This document shows, piece after piece, positions 20,179 through 28,515 of a DNA stretch of 64,000 bases. This DNA comes from DAOUAT01 sp964551735 (GTDB lineage: Bacteria > Chloroflexota > Anaerolineae > CG2-30-64-16). The notes below the pieces were generated by a model that was not told the DNA's origin, did not search any database, and worked only from the letters and a program-made list of their open reading frames with translations. The DNA lies in contig CAZKEF010000030.1 of assembly GCA_964551735.1 (NCBI GenBank), forward strand, positions 1 through 64,000. Reading direction: 5' to 3'. Each line of letters opens with the position of its first letter. Position 1 is the first letter of the stretch. The translations under genes were made by a program, and so were the position numbers.

Positions 20179-20550
20179 TCAGTGCTCGGCGGCCCAGGCG
20201 AGGGTGGCCTCCACCAGCCGGTAGTTCGCCAGCGCGGTCGCATCACGGCAGACGAACTGCCAGATGCACTCCTGGAAGCCATCCAGCGGGCGGCCCGTGC
20301 GGCGGGCCCGGGCCAGCGCATACAAATAAGGGGTCACGGCGTCGGCCTCCAGCGCAGCTGTAAACTGCTCCAGATAAGCTGTGGCCCGTTCCGGCGCCTG
20401 AACCACCAGGAGCGCGGCGTAGTCGTAGTTGCACTGGGGGCAGATCAGCAGGTGGAGGTCCAGCTCCGTGCGCTCCGCGGACGTCAGGGGCGGGCTGCCC
20501 GTGAAGCGCCGGCGCAGCAGGTCGGTATAGAAGCTCGGATGGTTCGGCAT
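20179..20550 (-). CDS. small protein with anti-sigma-like zinc-finger signature
   Basis: In this 123-residue protein the N-terminal part has ELDLHLLICPQCNYDY, the H-x3-C-x2-C arrangement of zf-HC2/ZAS anti-sigma domains. The rest is helical with no membrane segment. GAGG precedes the start. Its upstream leftward neighbour encodes a 411-residue helical protein, about 200 bp away. A sigma/anti-sigma-like relationship is possible but unsupported by any clear sigma domain, so function is unknown. Confidence 0.6.
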   Translation of the reverse strand: MPNHPSFYTDLLRRRFTGSPPLTSAERTELDLHLLICPQCNYDYAALLVVQAPERATAYLEQFTAALEADAVTPYLYALARARRTGRPLDGFQECIWQFVCRDATALANYRLVEATLAWAAEH

Positions 20551-20571
20551 GGGAACCTCGCAGAGGATAAA

Positions 20572-20600
20572 CCCTGACTGGGTCTGCGGCCCAGTCAGGG
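20572..20600. repeat. 11-bp stem hairpin
   Basis: CCCTGACTGGG and CCCAGTCAGGG flank a 7-nt loop, just upstream of the small zinc-finger gene on the minus strand. It could be a terminator for the upstream gene or a leader hairpin. Confidence 0.6.
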
Positions 20601-20631
20601 TGCAGAGCAGGGTCGGCAGGTGAAACTGCGC

Positions 20632-20699
20632 CTACCGTTGCAAAACCGGCCTGCGCCGGTTGAGCAGCCAGTCTGCGCAGGCAGACTTCGCAACGGTAG
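20632..20699. repeat. cruciform dispersed repeat element
   Basis: The outer arms CTACCGTTGC/GCAACGGTAG enclose two inner hairpins (AACCGGC/GCCGGTT and AGTCTGC/GCAGACT), forming a three-way junction. A related copy lies at 39340-39445. It looks like a dispersed non-coding element of the REP or MITE kind. Confidence 0.75.
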
Positions 20700-20754
20700 C
20701 CGCAACTTCAGTTGCCCGGCGGCGGGGCGCCTACGCGGCCGGCCGGGCCGGCCG

Positions 20755-21990
20755 TCAGGCGTTGAGCGTCCCCTCCAGCCAGCTCTGCCAGAGGTCGTCG
20801 TCGGCGCGCAAGGCAGCCATGCGTGCCGCGACAGCCTCCAGGGTCGCTCCATCGGCCAGGCCCGTGCGGAGGATCTCCGCCGTAGACAGCCGGCGCACGT
20901 AGCGGAGCTCGGCCGCCCGCCAGAACGGGTCATCCGGCCGGTGCTCCAGGGCCGTCTCCACGACCCAGCGCTCGAACGAACGGCTGCGCAGGGCCGCGGC
21001 CAGGTGCGCCGGCGCGGCCGGGTCGGCCAGCGCCGGATCGTCCGCCTCCTCCAGCTCGTCCCCGTCCGGCGGCAGGACGCCGCCCTTGGCCTGCTGCTGG
21101 CGTTCGAGCTGCCAGAGCGCGGCCTCCAGGTAGCCCTGGCGGCGCTGGCGCGGCAGGGCCCGCTTACCCGCCCACGGCAGGATGCTGTACTCCTCCTCGG
21201 TGTACAGGGTGCGCGCCGGCTGCACCGTGGCGGCGAACCCCTTGACGAACGCCACCGTCGCCGGCAGGGCGAAGAAGCGGATCGTCGCCACCGGATCGAG
21301 GCCGCGCCGGCCGCCGCCCCGCGCCAGCAGCGCCAGGCGGGCCTTGAAGACCGCCACCCCGTCGGCGCCGGTCTCCTCGACGCGCTGGCGGATCGTCTCC
21401 GGCAGCTCCGCGGCCAGCACCAAGGCCACGAAGCCCTCGGTGACGGCCGGCGTGCATACCAGGTTCTCGATCTGGCGCATGGCCCGGCTGACCGCGCCCT
21501 CGTAGTGCGCCAGCTTCCAGGCAATGTGCCCGCCGATCGGCTTGTGCGGCACGTAGCCGGCCACCGTCCGGCAGAGGCTCAGCAGCAGGCCCGGGTCCTC
21601 GTCCAACGGGTTCTCGCCGAAGCTGGCTTCCAGACGCCCGGCGTGGGCGTAAACCTGGGTCAGCGTCCGCTGGATCAGGGCCTGGGCGAGCGCGTCCAAC
21701 GTCTCGTAGGGCTGGTCCTCGGTCATCAGCTGCCCGAACGCGTAGCGCGTCGCCAGGTCACGGATGGCCTCATCGAGGTCGCCCCGGCCGCGCAGCGCAG
21801 CCTGTATCTCGGGCTGCATGCCCAGGCGCACGATCTCGCTCAAGGCCCGCAGCAGGCGGGCGTCGGTGGTCCAACCGCCGGCCGCGCCCAGCAGGCGCCG
21901 GCACAGGGCCACCAGGTGCTTGCGCAGCAGCGTTTCATCCCACGCGACGGCGGGGACGGTGCGGCGGGGCGACAGTTTCGGGCTAAGCAT
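20755..21990 (-). CDS. helical protein of unknown function (motif-bearing gene)
   Basis: This 411-residue, almost wholly alpha-helical protein has no membrane segments and no family I recognise. The C-terminal stretch ELRYVRRLSTAEILRTGL has a faint likeness to sigma-70 region 4, too weak to assign. An acidic linker sits near residue 320-335 (PDGDELEEADDPALADP). I start at 21990 (MLSPKLSPRR) because GAGGAGGGAG lies just upstream. A copy of the shared motif lies about 150 bp upstream, farther than in the other genes. It is followed by a cruciform repeat and the small zinc-finger gene. Confidence 0.7.
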   Translation of the reverse strand: MLSPKLSPRRTVPAVAWDETLLRKHLVALCRRLLGAAGGWTTDARLLRALSEIVRLGMQPEIQAALRGRGDLDEAIRDLATRYAFGQLMTEDQPYETLDALAQALIQRTLTQVYAHAGRLEASFGENPLDEDPGLLLSLCRTVAGYVPHKPIGGHIAWKLAHYEGAVSRAMRQIENLVCTPAVTEGFVALVLAAELPETIRQRVEETGADGVAVFKARLALLARGGGRRGLDPVATIRFFALPATVAFVKGFAATVQPARTLYTEEEYSILPWAGKRALPRQRRQGYLEAALWQLERQQQAKGGVLPPDGDELEEADDPALADPAAPAHLAAALRSRSFERWVVETALEHRPDDPFWRAAELRYVRRLSTAEILRTGLADGATLEAVAARMAALRADDDLWQSWLEGTLNA

Positions 21991-22137
21991 GGCTCCCTCC
22001 TCTTTTTGGCATGGCGCGGCCGCCGCACACGAACGCGCGGCTGGCAACGCAAAAAGAAGGAGGAGTCACACCCGATGAGCGGGTGTCAGATCCGGCACAC
22101 GAGCCGGCCGTCAGGGCTTAACGGCCCGTGCTGTGGT

Positions 22138-22158
22138 CTCTACAAAGGGTAACGAAAA
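22138..22158 (-). promoter_or_regulatory. shared motif copy E
   Basis: On the minus strand this reads TTTTCGTTACCCTTTGTAGAG, in the orientation of the 411-residue gene but 147 bp before its start. The remaining 21991-22552 holds no convincing gene. Confidence 0.6.
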
Positions 22159-22204
22159 GAGGTCTAAGAAAAAAGAGAAGGGGGCGTTGGCGAGAAATTG
22201 TGAT

Positions 22205-22233
22205 TTGCGTAGCCAAGATTCGTGATGTATACT
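22205..22233 (+). promoter_or_regulatory. candidate promoter of the type III operon
   Basis: TTGCGT and TATACT are separated by 17 bp, a plausible sigma-70 promoter pointing at the CARF-HEPN gene (start 22553). That would leave an unusually long leader of about 310 nt. Only sequence resemblance supports it. Confidence 0.35.
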
Positions 22234-22552
22234 TGTTGCCTGATGGCTCCCAGTATTGTTTGATTCTACCCGAATCTCGCGCACTTATCAATTCGATGAT
22301 ACTCTGCTGCGGCCCCGGGCGCCTGACGCTCTGCCGACCCGAAACCGCCAGCACGCTGCCGGGATGTCAGTTTTCCCCTGATTGATCGCACCGGCGGATG
22401 CTTCATTAGAGGAAGACCATCGTGACTGCGGACGCGCTTCATTGCTGGTGGCTGACCAGGGCGCCTGGTCTGGCTGTGGATGAGCTACGCCGCATTACGA
22501 GGGAGTATTGGAACCAGCGACTGCCTGCCCCCCACCTGACAAGGAGATGCCG

Positions 22553-24478
22553 ATGCCTCCGACCCAAGTAGAACGCAATGCGACTATCCCCTGGTGGCGC
22601 CCCCTTTGTGAGCAGCTTGATGCACCCGCCCTGCAAAAAAAAACCCGCAACCACTGGAACAAAACGTTTGCTGACGAGGCCAGTCGCATGGGTGCTTACA
22701 TGGCAGATCTGCTGCCCTATGAACTTCACTTTGCCGATAACAACCATTTCGAGAACCTTCCAGATCGGTGTGCTGGGACGCTGGCTACCCTGGTCGGCTA
22801 CTCGCTCGAGCCCCTACTGCAGACCGTAGCTGTCCTGCAGCCCAAGCGGGTGGTGCTGCTCGTTAACAAAACCTACAGTCACCTTACTACAGATAATCGA
22901 AAGGTAGATGAACGGGGCGAGCAACGCGGCAGACTGGTAACAGGATTGCTCAAGGAGCTAGCCGGCCGGACCCAGGGCGCGTGGGCAATTGATGATGCGC
23001 ACATCCAGATTGTACAGACCGATGATACCCCGGAGGCGGTGTTCCGTGCATTGTGCGATTCCCTGCTACAAGACCAGCGAAACCAGCGGCACGTGGTGGT
23101 TGACATTACGGGGGCGAAAAAAAGCATGGATGCCGGCGCGTTCCTGTTTGCAGCCTATGCAGGGGTTGATATCTCGTATGTTGACTTCACCCTTTACGAG
23201 CAGGAGAAGCGACGTCCCTTTGGATATACCTGCCGCATCAGGCCCCTGGAGAACCCGTACGCCCTTTTCAAGCTGCACAATTGGGAAGAAGTTCGGCGCG
23301 CGTACGAGAGTTACCATTTCCGGGCGGCGGGCCATGCGCTCGATCCGATCATCGCTTTGATGGCAAGATCCTCTAAAACGCACGAGGGGCTTTTCAATTC
23401 GGAAGAGACCAACCGGGTCGAGTCGCTGCGCTGCCTGCTGCGCATCTACGAAGGCTGGGATGACGGCGACTTCTGGCAAGCGCAAGATGACACTGATGAC
23501 ATTAAGCGAAAGGTGTCAGAGGCTAAACTTAAGCTACAGTATGACTTCATACCGCCACGCGCAGTGAATGTCCTATCGGCTGGCGGCTGGCCCCATGCTG
23601 CAAAAGACCTTGGCATGCAGAAGGCTGTTACCGAGCTGATAGCCCAACAAACAGACCTCACAACCCCGCAGCCAGGGCATAACGGCTGTCGGCTCCTGAT
23701 GCATAATGACCTGTTGCTCACCTACGCTTATGATGAACTGTGTAAAGTGGGACGCCTGGTCGAACACAACGAGGACCTGCGCTCCGCGCTCCTGCGCGCA
23801 GCCGGGCTGGATGAGTTGCTGCTCAGGGCGCGCATCGTGCGTCTATTTGCGTTGGGCTGTCTCCGAGGGGAAAAAACGCGCAGTGGGGCATCTGCACCCG
23901 ACGATGCGACGATCTTGCAGGGTCTGGTCGAGTATCATGGCGCCGAGAACATGCGCCATTTTCTGCGTCACGAAATGGTTCTGCCACCACACTATAATCT
24001 ACCGATCAACTATTGGGACGGTGCGCAGGGTACCGTCTTTATGGCTTGGAAGCCCGGGTGGGCGCGCACGACGATGGATCCCTATTGGACGGCCGCCGGC
24101 GTCAGCCTTGACACCAATGAATTCACAAAACTTCGTAACCTGGCGATCCACCAGAGCCTCGCGATCCCTAGGGCCGTCGCCGAAGCTGCCGTGGCGCTGG
24201 TCGCAGCCAACTACCAGGAGTTCGTGCGTAACTGGGCGAATAAGATCTGCTACAGGCATTCGTCCAGCGACCTACAACATTTGGACAGGCGTGCATTCAA
24301 TCAGATTTGGAGTAAAGAAGTTGGCGACCTGCCAAAGGTGTTTGAGGGTCACGGTGATCCGATGGCGTGGCGGCAACTAACCGCCCTCATCACCGAACGC
24401 ATGCCGTGGGACAAGCTATGTGATCTGTGCGGGCTAGATTTTCTACCGCTCTTAGCCGTTGAGGAGGGGAAAGCATGA
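22553..24478 (+). CDS. CARF-HEPN ribonuclease, Csm6/Csx1-like
   Basis: This protein has about 641 residues. A CARF (cyclic oligoadenylate sensor) domain fills roughly 60-260, with RVVLLVNKTYSHL and the diagnostic VVDITGAKKSMDAGAFLFA (from D184). The long middle is helical. Near the C-terminus R528-N-L-A-I-H533 is the R-x4-H catalytic motif of HEPN RNases. Binding of cA4 or cA6 to CARF is expected to activate RNA cleavage. I use ATG 22553 because AAGGAG lies 6 nt upstream; a TTG at 22508 is a poorer choice. It overlaps cas10 by 4 bp (ATGA). The exact subfamily (Csm6 or Csx1) is not certain. Confidence 0.88.
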   Translation: MPPTQVERNATIPWWRPLCEQLDAPALQKKTRNHWNKTFADEASRMGAYMADLLPYELHFADNNHFENLPDRCAGTLATLVGYSLEPLLQTVAVLQPKRVVLLVNKTYSHLTTDNRKVDERGEQRGRLVTGLLKELAGRTQGAWAIDDAHIQIVQTDDTPEAVFRALCDSLLQDQRNQRHVVVDITGAKKSMDAGAFLFAAYAGVDISYVDFTLYEQEKRRPFGYTCRIRPLENPYALFKLHNWEEVRRAYESYHFRAAGHALDPIIALMARSSKTHEGLFNSEETNRVESLRCLLRIYEGWDDGDFWQAQDDTDDIKRKVSEAKLKLQYDFIPPRAVNVLSAGGWPHAAKDLGMQKAVTELIAQQTDLTTPQPGHNGCRLLMHNDLLLTYAYDELCKVGRLVEHNEDLRSALLRAAGLDELLLRARIVRLFALGCLRGEKTRSGASAPDDATILQGLVEYHGAENMRHFLRHEMVLPPHYNLPINYWDGAQGTVFMAWKPGWARTTMDPYWTAAGVSLDTNEFTKLRNLAIHQSLAIPRAVAEAAVALVAANYQEFVRNWANKICYRHSSSDLQHLDRRAFNQIWSKEVGDLPKVFEGHGDPMAWRQLTALITERMPWDKLCDLCGLDFLPLLAVEEGKA

Positions 24479-26088
24479 GCCAGGTACTGTTGGCTGCCGA
24501 AGCCGACAAAATCCAGCATTTTGTATTTCGTTCTACTCGCTTGCGCGAAGTGGTTGGGGGCAGCCAACTCCTGAGCCGTTTCTGCGACGAGGCAGCGCCA
24601 AAGTTGTTGCCGAATGGAGCCAGGCTCCTCGTCAATGATGGCGGCAGTTTCACCGCGCTTCTGCCGGACGAAGAGGCCGCCTTAGCGTTCGGCGCGGAAC
24701 TCGCACGACTCTATTATGACACGACCAACGCCACCCTGACAGTTGGCCCCCCCGTCCCATGGGACGGTACACCAGGCACTTTCCCCGCCGCGAACGATGC
24801 GGCGCGGGCAGGGTTGGCGCGAGCCAAGCGCGCAGGACGCGGAGCGGCGATGGTAGAAATCGGACCGCACATGGCTATCTGCGCATCGTGCGGCGTCGAA
24901 CAGGCGACGCTGTACACTGACTTGGAGGAACGCGCTGACGGTCAAGACCAGAACTACGTCTGCCGTACGTGCCGGCTCAAGGCGCAAGAGCGTCGCAGCA
25001 GCAGGAGCCAGTTTCTATCCAGATTTGAGGACGCTGTCGTCGCGCAGGGAGGGGCAAGACTTCGCTGCCCGCATACGGCTGAAGATATCGCCGACTGGGA
25101 CCCGCGCGGCTATGTGGCGTATCTGATAGCGGACGGCAACAAGATGGGCAAGGTCTTCAGCAGCTGCCCGAACCCTGAAACGTTGAAGAAGCTGTCTGAA
25201 AGCATGACTGACGTACTGCGGGAGTCGCTGGCCGAGCCTACCCTAAAACTGCTTAATACCCAACCAGGCCAGAAGCGGTCGGTGCGCAGCCGAGCGCATT
25301 TGTCCGTACTGCCATTGATCCTGGGCGGAGATGACCTCTTTGTCTTGCTGCCTGCACCGTATGCGCTTGACTTTGCCCGCAGCTTCTGCCGCGCCTTCGC
25401 CGGGCGGATGAAGGAGCAACTGAACACCCAGGGCTTGCCTGGAGATCCCAGTATGTCGGCAGCGGTGGTGATCTGTAAGGCCAAATATCCGCATACCCTG
25501 GTACACAAGCATGGCCATGCATTGTTAGAACGCGCGAAACGCCTGGTTAAGGCCCCGGGCTTGGGCATACCTGCACAAATGGGGATCGTTGACTTCGATG
25601 TCCTCCTGGGACATTCGCTGCCCGAGGAGGAGAGAAAGGGTATGACCCTCCGCAGTTCGCTGCGCCCCTATTGGGTGCCACGGGATGTGCGCGACCCCAT
25701 CCCAGATGGATTAGGGCTACCAGTCGATGTGCTGATCAATGAGCGCTACAATCTCAGAGCGCAGGTGGCAGGGCAGCTTGCCGAGTTGCGCGCGCTGTAC
25801 AGCCCTAACAACCTGCCTTCGGATGACCAAAATGTGGCGAAAACAGGCCGTTGGCAGGCGCAACAGGCGCGGTTAGTCGGCCGGATTGCGCGTGATGACG
25901 ATCGACGCCATGAGATCGACGCAGCGTTGGCTGCACTGGGTGGTTCCGACGGGCTGCACGCCTGGTACGCCCTGGCGCGGCCAAGTGCAGTCGGCAAAGC
26001 GCATGGCCTGCTTGATCTGCTGCAGGTCTGGAATTACAGCTTCGCCTTCGAACACGCCTATACCGACTACTTCCCTGGGGAGGACTGA
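24475..26088 (+). CDS. cas10: Cas10, HD-less, with intact GGDD palm
   Basis: This 537-residue protein is shorter than most Cas10 proteins and starts directly in the first palm (ADKIQHFVFRSTRLREVVGG), so there is no N-terminal HD nuclease domain. A zinc finger follows (C136, C139, C163, C166). The first-palm-like segment YLIADGNKMGK contains D220, and the active second palm has G284-G-D-D287 in LPLILGGDDLFVLLP. It should make cyclic oligoadenylate when the complex binds target RNA, but not cut DNA itself. It is the large subunit of the type III-D-like complex encoded downstream and overlaps the CARF-HEPN gene by 4 bp. Confidence 0.95.
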   Translation: MSQVLLAAEADKIQHFVFRSTRLREVVGGSQLLSRFCDEAAPKLLPNGARLLVNDGGSFTALLPDEEAALAFGAELARLYYDTTNATLTVGPPVPWDGTPGTFPAANDAARAGLARAKRAGRGAAMVEIGPHMAICASCGVEQATLYTDLEERADGQDQNYVCRTCRLKAQERRSSRSQFLSRFEDAVVAQGGARLRCPHTAEDIADWDPRGYVAYLIADGNKMGKVFSSCPNPETLKKLSESMTDVLRESLAEPTLKLLNTQPGQKRSVRSRAHLSVLPLILGGDDLFVLLPAPYALDFARSFCRAFAGRMKEQLNTQGLPGDPSMSAAVVICKAKYPHTLVHKHGHALLERAKRLVKAPGLGIPAQMGIVDFDVLLGHSLPEEERKGMTLRSSLRPYWVPRDVRDPIPDGLGLPVDVLINERYNLRAQVAGQLAELRALYSPNNLPSDDQNVAKTGRWQAQQARLVGRIARDDDRRHEIDAALAALGGSDGLHAWYALARPSAVGKAHGLLDLLQVWNYSFAFEHAYTDYFPGED

Positions 26089-26091
26089 GCC

Positions 26092-28515
26092 ATGACGCTG
26101 GAACTGACATTTTTGCTCGAACTGCGATCCGATTATCACATCAGCGCAGGTCACGGTCTGGGGCCAGCAATAGACTCGGCACTGCACCGCGATGTTGACG
26201 GTGTGCCTGTGCTGCGCGGAACCACTATCACGGGCCTGCTACGCGACAGCCTGCACCGTCTGTTGTCGCTGCCATTGCTGGCGGGCTGGCGCTCTTGTGC
26301 CAACTCTGGGCAGAGCTCTTGCTATGACCTCGGGACCCAGACGCTATGCCCTCTGTGCGTTATCTTCGGAGGTCCCTGGGCGCCGAGACGTTGGCCCAGC
26401 AGCTCGGCTCGTCCAACTGGATTATCTGAGCCCGCGGGAACTGAAGTGTGGACACCGGGTGAAACTGCCAGCCAGGTGGCGCCGCACGTGCGCGTCAGTC
26501 CTCGCACGCGCCGCGCAGAAGCGCGCAAGCTATTCTTCCGTGAAGAGGGTGATGGCAACCTGTGCTTTGAGTTCAAACTGCAGTGCGAGGATAGCAGCGG
26601 CTCGGGGCTGGACGAAGCTGCCTGGCTGGTGGCGGCCGCTCGTAATCTACGCCATATTGGCGCCGGGCGCCGGCGCGGGCGAGGGGAGTGCCGGGTTCGT
26701 TTGATCCACGCCACCGGCATCACGCCACCCGCAGGGCAGACGGCTGAGGAATACCTGCTGGAACGCTTCAAGGGATTAGCTATCCGTGGGCCGGTCGCCC
26801 CAAAGTCAGACGGCAGCCAGGATGAAAAAGCCCAACACGATTGGGCTGTCCCTGCGGCGGGAGCGCCCTACCTGGCGCTGATGACGGTTCGCCTGGATGA
26901 GCCGGCACTGATCTCAGGCAAGGGAGTAGCAGGAAACGACTTTGAAGGTCTGGATTATATTCCTGGTGTTGCGCTGCGCGGAGCCCTGGCCGGCCGTGCA
27001 GCCTCGCGACATCTTTTGCAGCCCGGTCAGGGGGTTTACCAGGCGTTTGTCAACTGCTTTTACCGCGGCGGCGTACGCTTCATGCCACTCTATCTGGCCG
27101 ACTTGTCGGGCAGCGGTGAAGGCCGCGAGCTACAGATAACGTTGCCAGCTCCACAAGACATACTGAGCTGCGAAACCTATCCAGGTTTCACGGAGGATCG
27201 CACCGTAGGGACGCACGGTGCCGCCAGCTATGCGCTGAAGCAAGACGGGCTGTTGCGCTGCCCGGTCTGTAAGAGAAACGGTCATGATGACGTAGAGCTG
27301 AAACCCTTTTCAGGCTTCCTACGGCTTGGGCCAGATGCATCGACATGGGAACTGAAGCGCGTTACCGAAATGCATGTCGCCATTGAGCCAGGATCCGGTA
27401 GGGCGGAAGCGGGAGCCTTATTCAGTTTCGATGCCCTGGCGCCCGGCCAGTATTTCTGTGGGCTTCTTGCCTGTCAGGGCGAAGCGCAATGGCAGCAGTT
27501 CTGCCGTTTGGTGAGTCTGCCCGCTGCTGGCGGCGAGCTGAAGTTGCGCCTGGGCAAGGCCAGTCGGCGAGGCTATGGACAAGCTTCGGCCTGGCTTGAG
27601 CCATTGCAGGTCCAGGCGCCACATCCCTGGCAGATGGTATCACTTGACCGGCGCGTGACGAAACCAGCAGAAGGATTCGTCATGACCCTGCTGAGTGACA
27701 CGATTGCCCTGGATGATTGGGGCCGCTGCCTGACCGAGTTAGAAGGGCCAGACGGCGCCGCCTGGCTCGAACGCGTATTCGGCGTTAGGCTCAAGGTTGT
27801 CAGGAGCTTCTGTGCCAGCCGACCTTTGGACGGGCGCAACGCCTATCTAGGCTTGCCGCGCTGGCGCGACGTCGCGCTCACTGCCGGCTCGTCTTTCGGC
27901 CTACTGCCTGTTGGTGGCGAAGATGCCGCCGCAGTACGGAACGCCTTGACGCGAGCGGAGCTTGAGGGCATCGGAGCGCGGCGGCATGAGGGATTTGGCT
28001 GGGTGCTATTCAACCACCCACTAATTCACAACTGTCGTGACGTTGAGCCGGCAATTGTCCCGCTGCCTCCGGCACTTGCACCCGTCACTGGAGGCAGGGA
28101 ACACCCGCAGTGGCAGGATAAGGACTTGGCTGAATGGCGCAGCAAGCTGGATGATATGGATGTCAGGCCTTTCAACTATACCGAGTTTGAAACGCTGGCG
28201 CGCCTGCTGCGGCAGGCGGCGCTCAGTGGCAGATCCGCCGTCGCTGTTGTTGATAGTATGGGTAACCCCGACCAACTGATTCCTGAGGCACAACGCGTCG
28301 ACACAGCCGCCTGGCGCGCCCAGATAGTAAAGAAGAACTTCTTTAGGTCAGAGAAGGAGTCCGGCAACAAAGGTCTGCGTCAGGCCCACAGGCTGGCGCA
28401 AGAGCTCGATCAACAGTACGGCATTGGCAGCAGACGCTGGCGGCGAGGACTGGAGATGTTGGCTGACTACATTGCCGGCGGGGCGCGCAACGCACAGGAT
28501 AGGGAGGCACAATGA
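26092..28515 (+). CDS. Cas7-Cas5-Cas11-like fused RAMP effector subunit
   Basis: This 807-residue protein has three visible parts. Residues about 1-215 are a Cas7/Csm3-like RAMP (DYHISAGHGLGPAIDSALHR, GTTITGLLRDSL, zinc-type LCPLCVIFGG). About 260-550 is a second RAMP resembling Csx10/Cas5 (LALMTVRLDEPALISG, LDYIPGVALRGALAG). The last 150 residues are helical (EFETLARLLRQAALSG onward), compatible with Cas11. This matches the Cas7-5-11 fusion described for type III-Dv complexes and should span several backbone positions of the crRNP. The Cas11 assignment rests on helicity and position only. It starts 3 nt after cas10 and overlaps the next gene by 4 bp. Confidence 0.85.
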   Translation: MTLELTFLLELRSDYHISAGHGLGPAIDSALHRDVDGVPVLRGTTITGLLRDSLHRLLSLPLLAGWRSCANSGQSSCYDLGTQTLCPLCVIFGGPWAPRRWPSSSARPTGLSEPAGTEVWTPGETASQVAPHVRVSPRTRRAEARKLFFREEGDGNLCFEFKLQCEDSSGSGLDEAAWLVAAARNLRHIGAGRRRGRGECRVRLIHATGITPPAGQTAEEYLLERFKGLAIRGPVAPKSDGSQDEKAQHDWAVPAAGAPYLALMTVRLDEPALISGKGVAGNDFEGLDYIPGVALRGALAGRAASRHLLQPGQGVYQAFVNCFYRGGVRFMPLYLADLSGSGEGRELQITLPAPQDILSCETYPGFTEDRTVGTHGAASYALKQDGLLRCPVCKRNGHDDVELKPFSGFLRLGPDASTWELKRVTEMHVAIEPGSGRAEAGALFSFDALAPGQYFCGLLACQGEAQWQQFCRLVSLPAAGGELKLRLGKASRRGYGQASAWLEPLQVQAPHPWQMVSLDRRVTKPAEGFVMTLLSDTIALDDWGRCLTELEGPDGAAWLERVFGVRLKVVRSFCASRPLDGRNAYLGLPRWRDVALTAGSSFGLLPVGGEDAAAVRNALTRAELEGIGARRHEGFGWVLFNHPLIHNCRDVEPAIVPLPPALAPVTGGREHPQWQDKDLAEWRSKLDDMDVRPFNYTEFETLARLLRQAALSGRSAVAVVDSMGNPDQLIPEAQRVDTAAWRAQIVKKNFFRSEKESGNKGLRQAHRLAQELDQQYGIGSRRWRRGLEMLADYIAGGARNAQDREAQ

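Noticed and set aside
20595..21524. Arg/Pro-rich minus-strand frame within the 411-residue gene
   Set aside because: Out-of-frame shadow in high-GC sequence; the translation is mostly Arg, Ala, Pro and Ser.
22128..22385. Open frame of 85 codons upstream of the type III operon
   Set aside because: No ribosome-binding site, no family, and it overlaps motif copy E and a candidate promoter.
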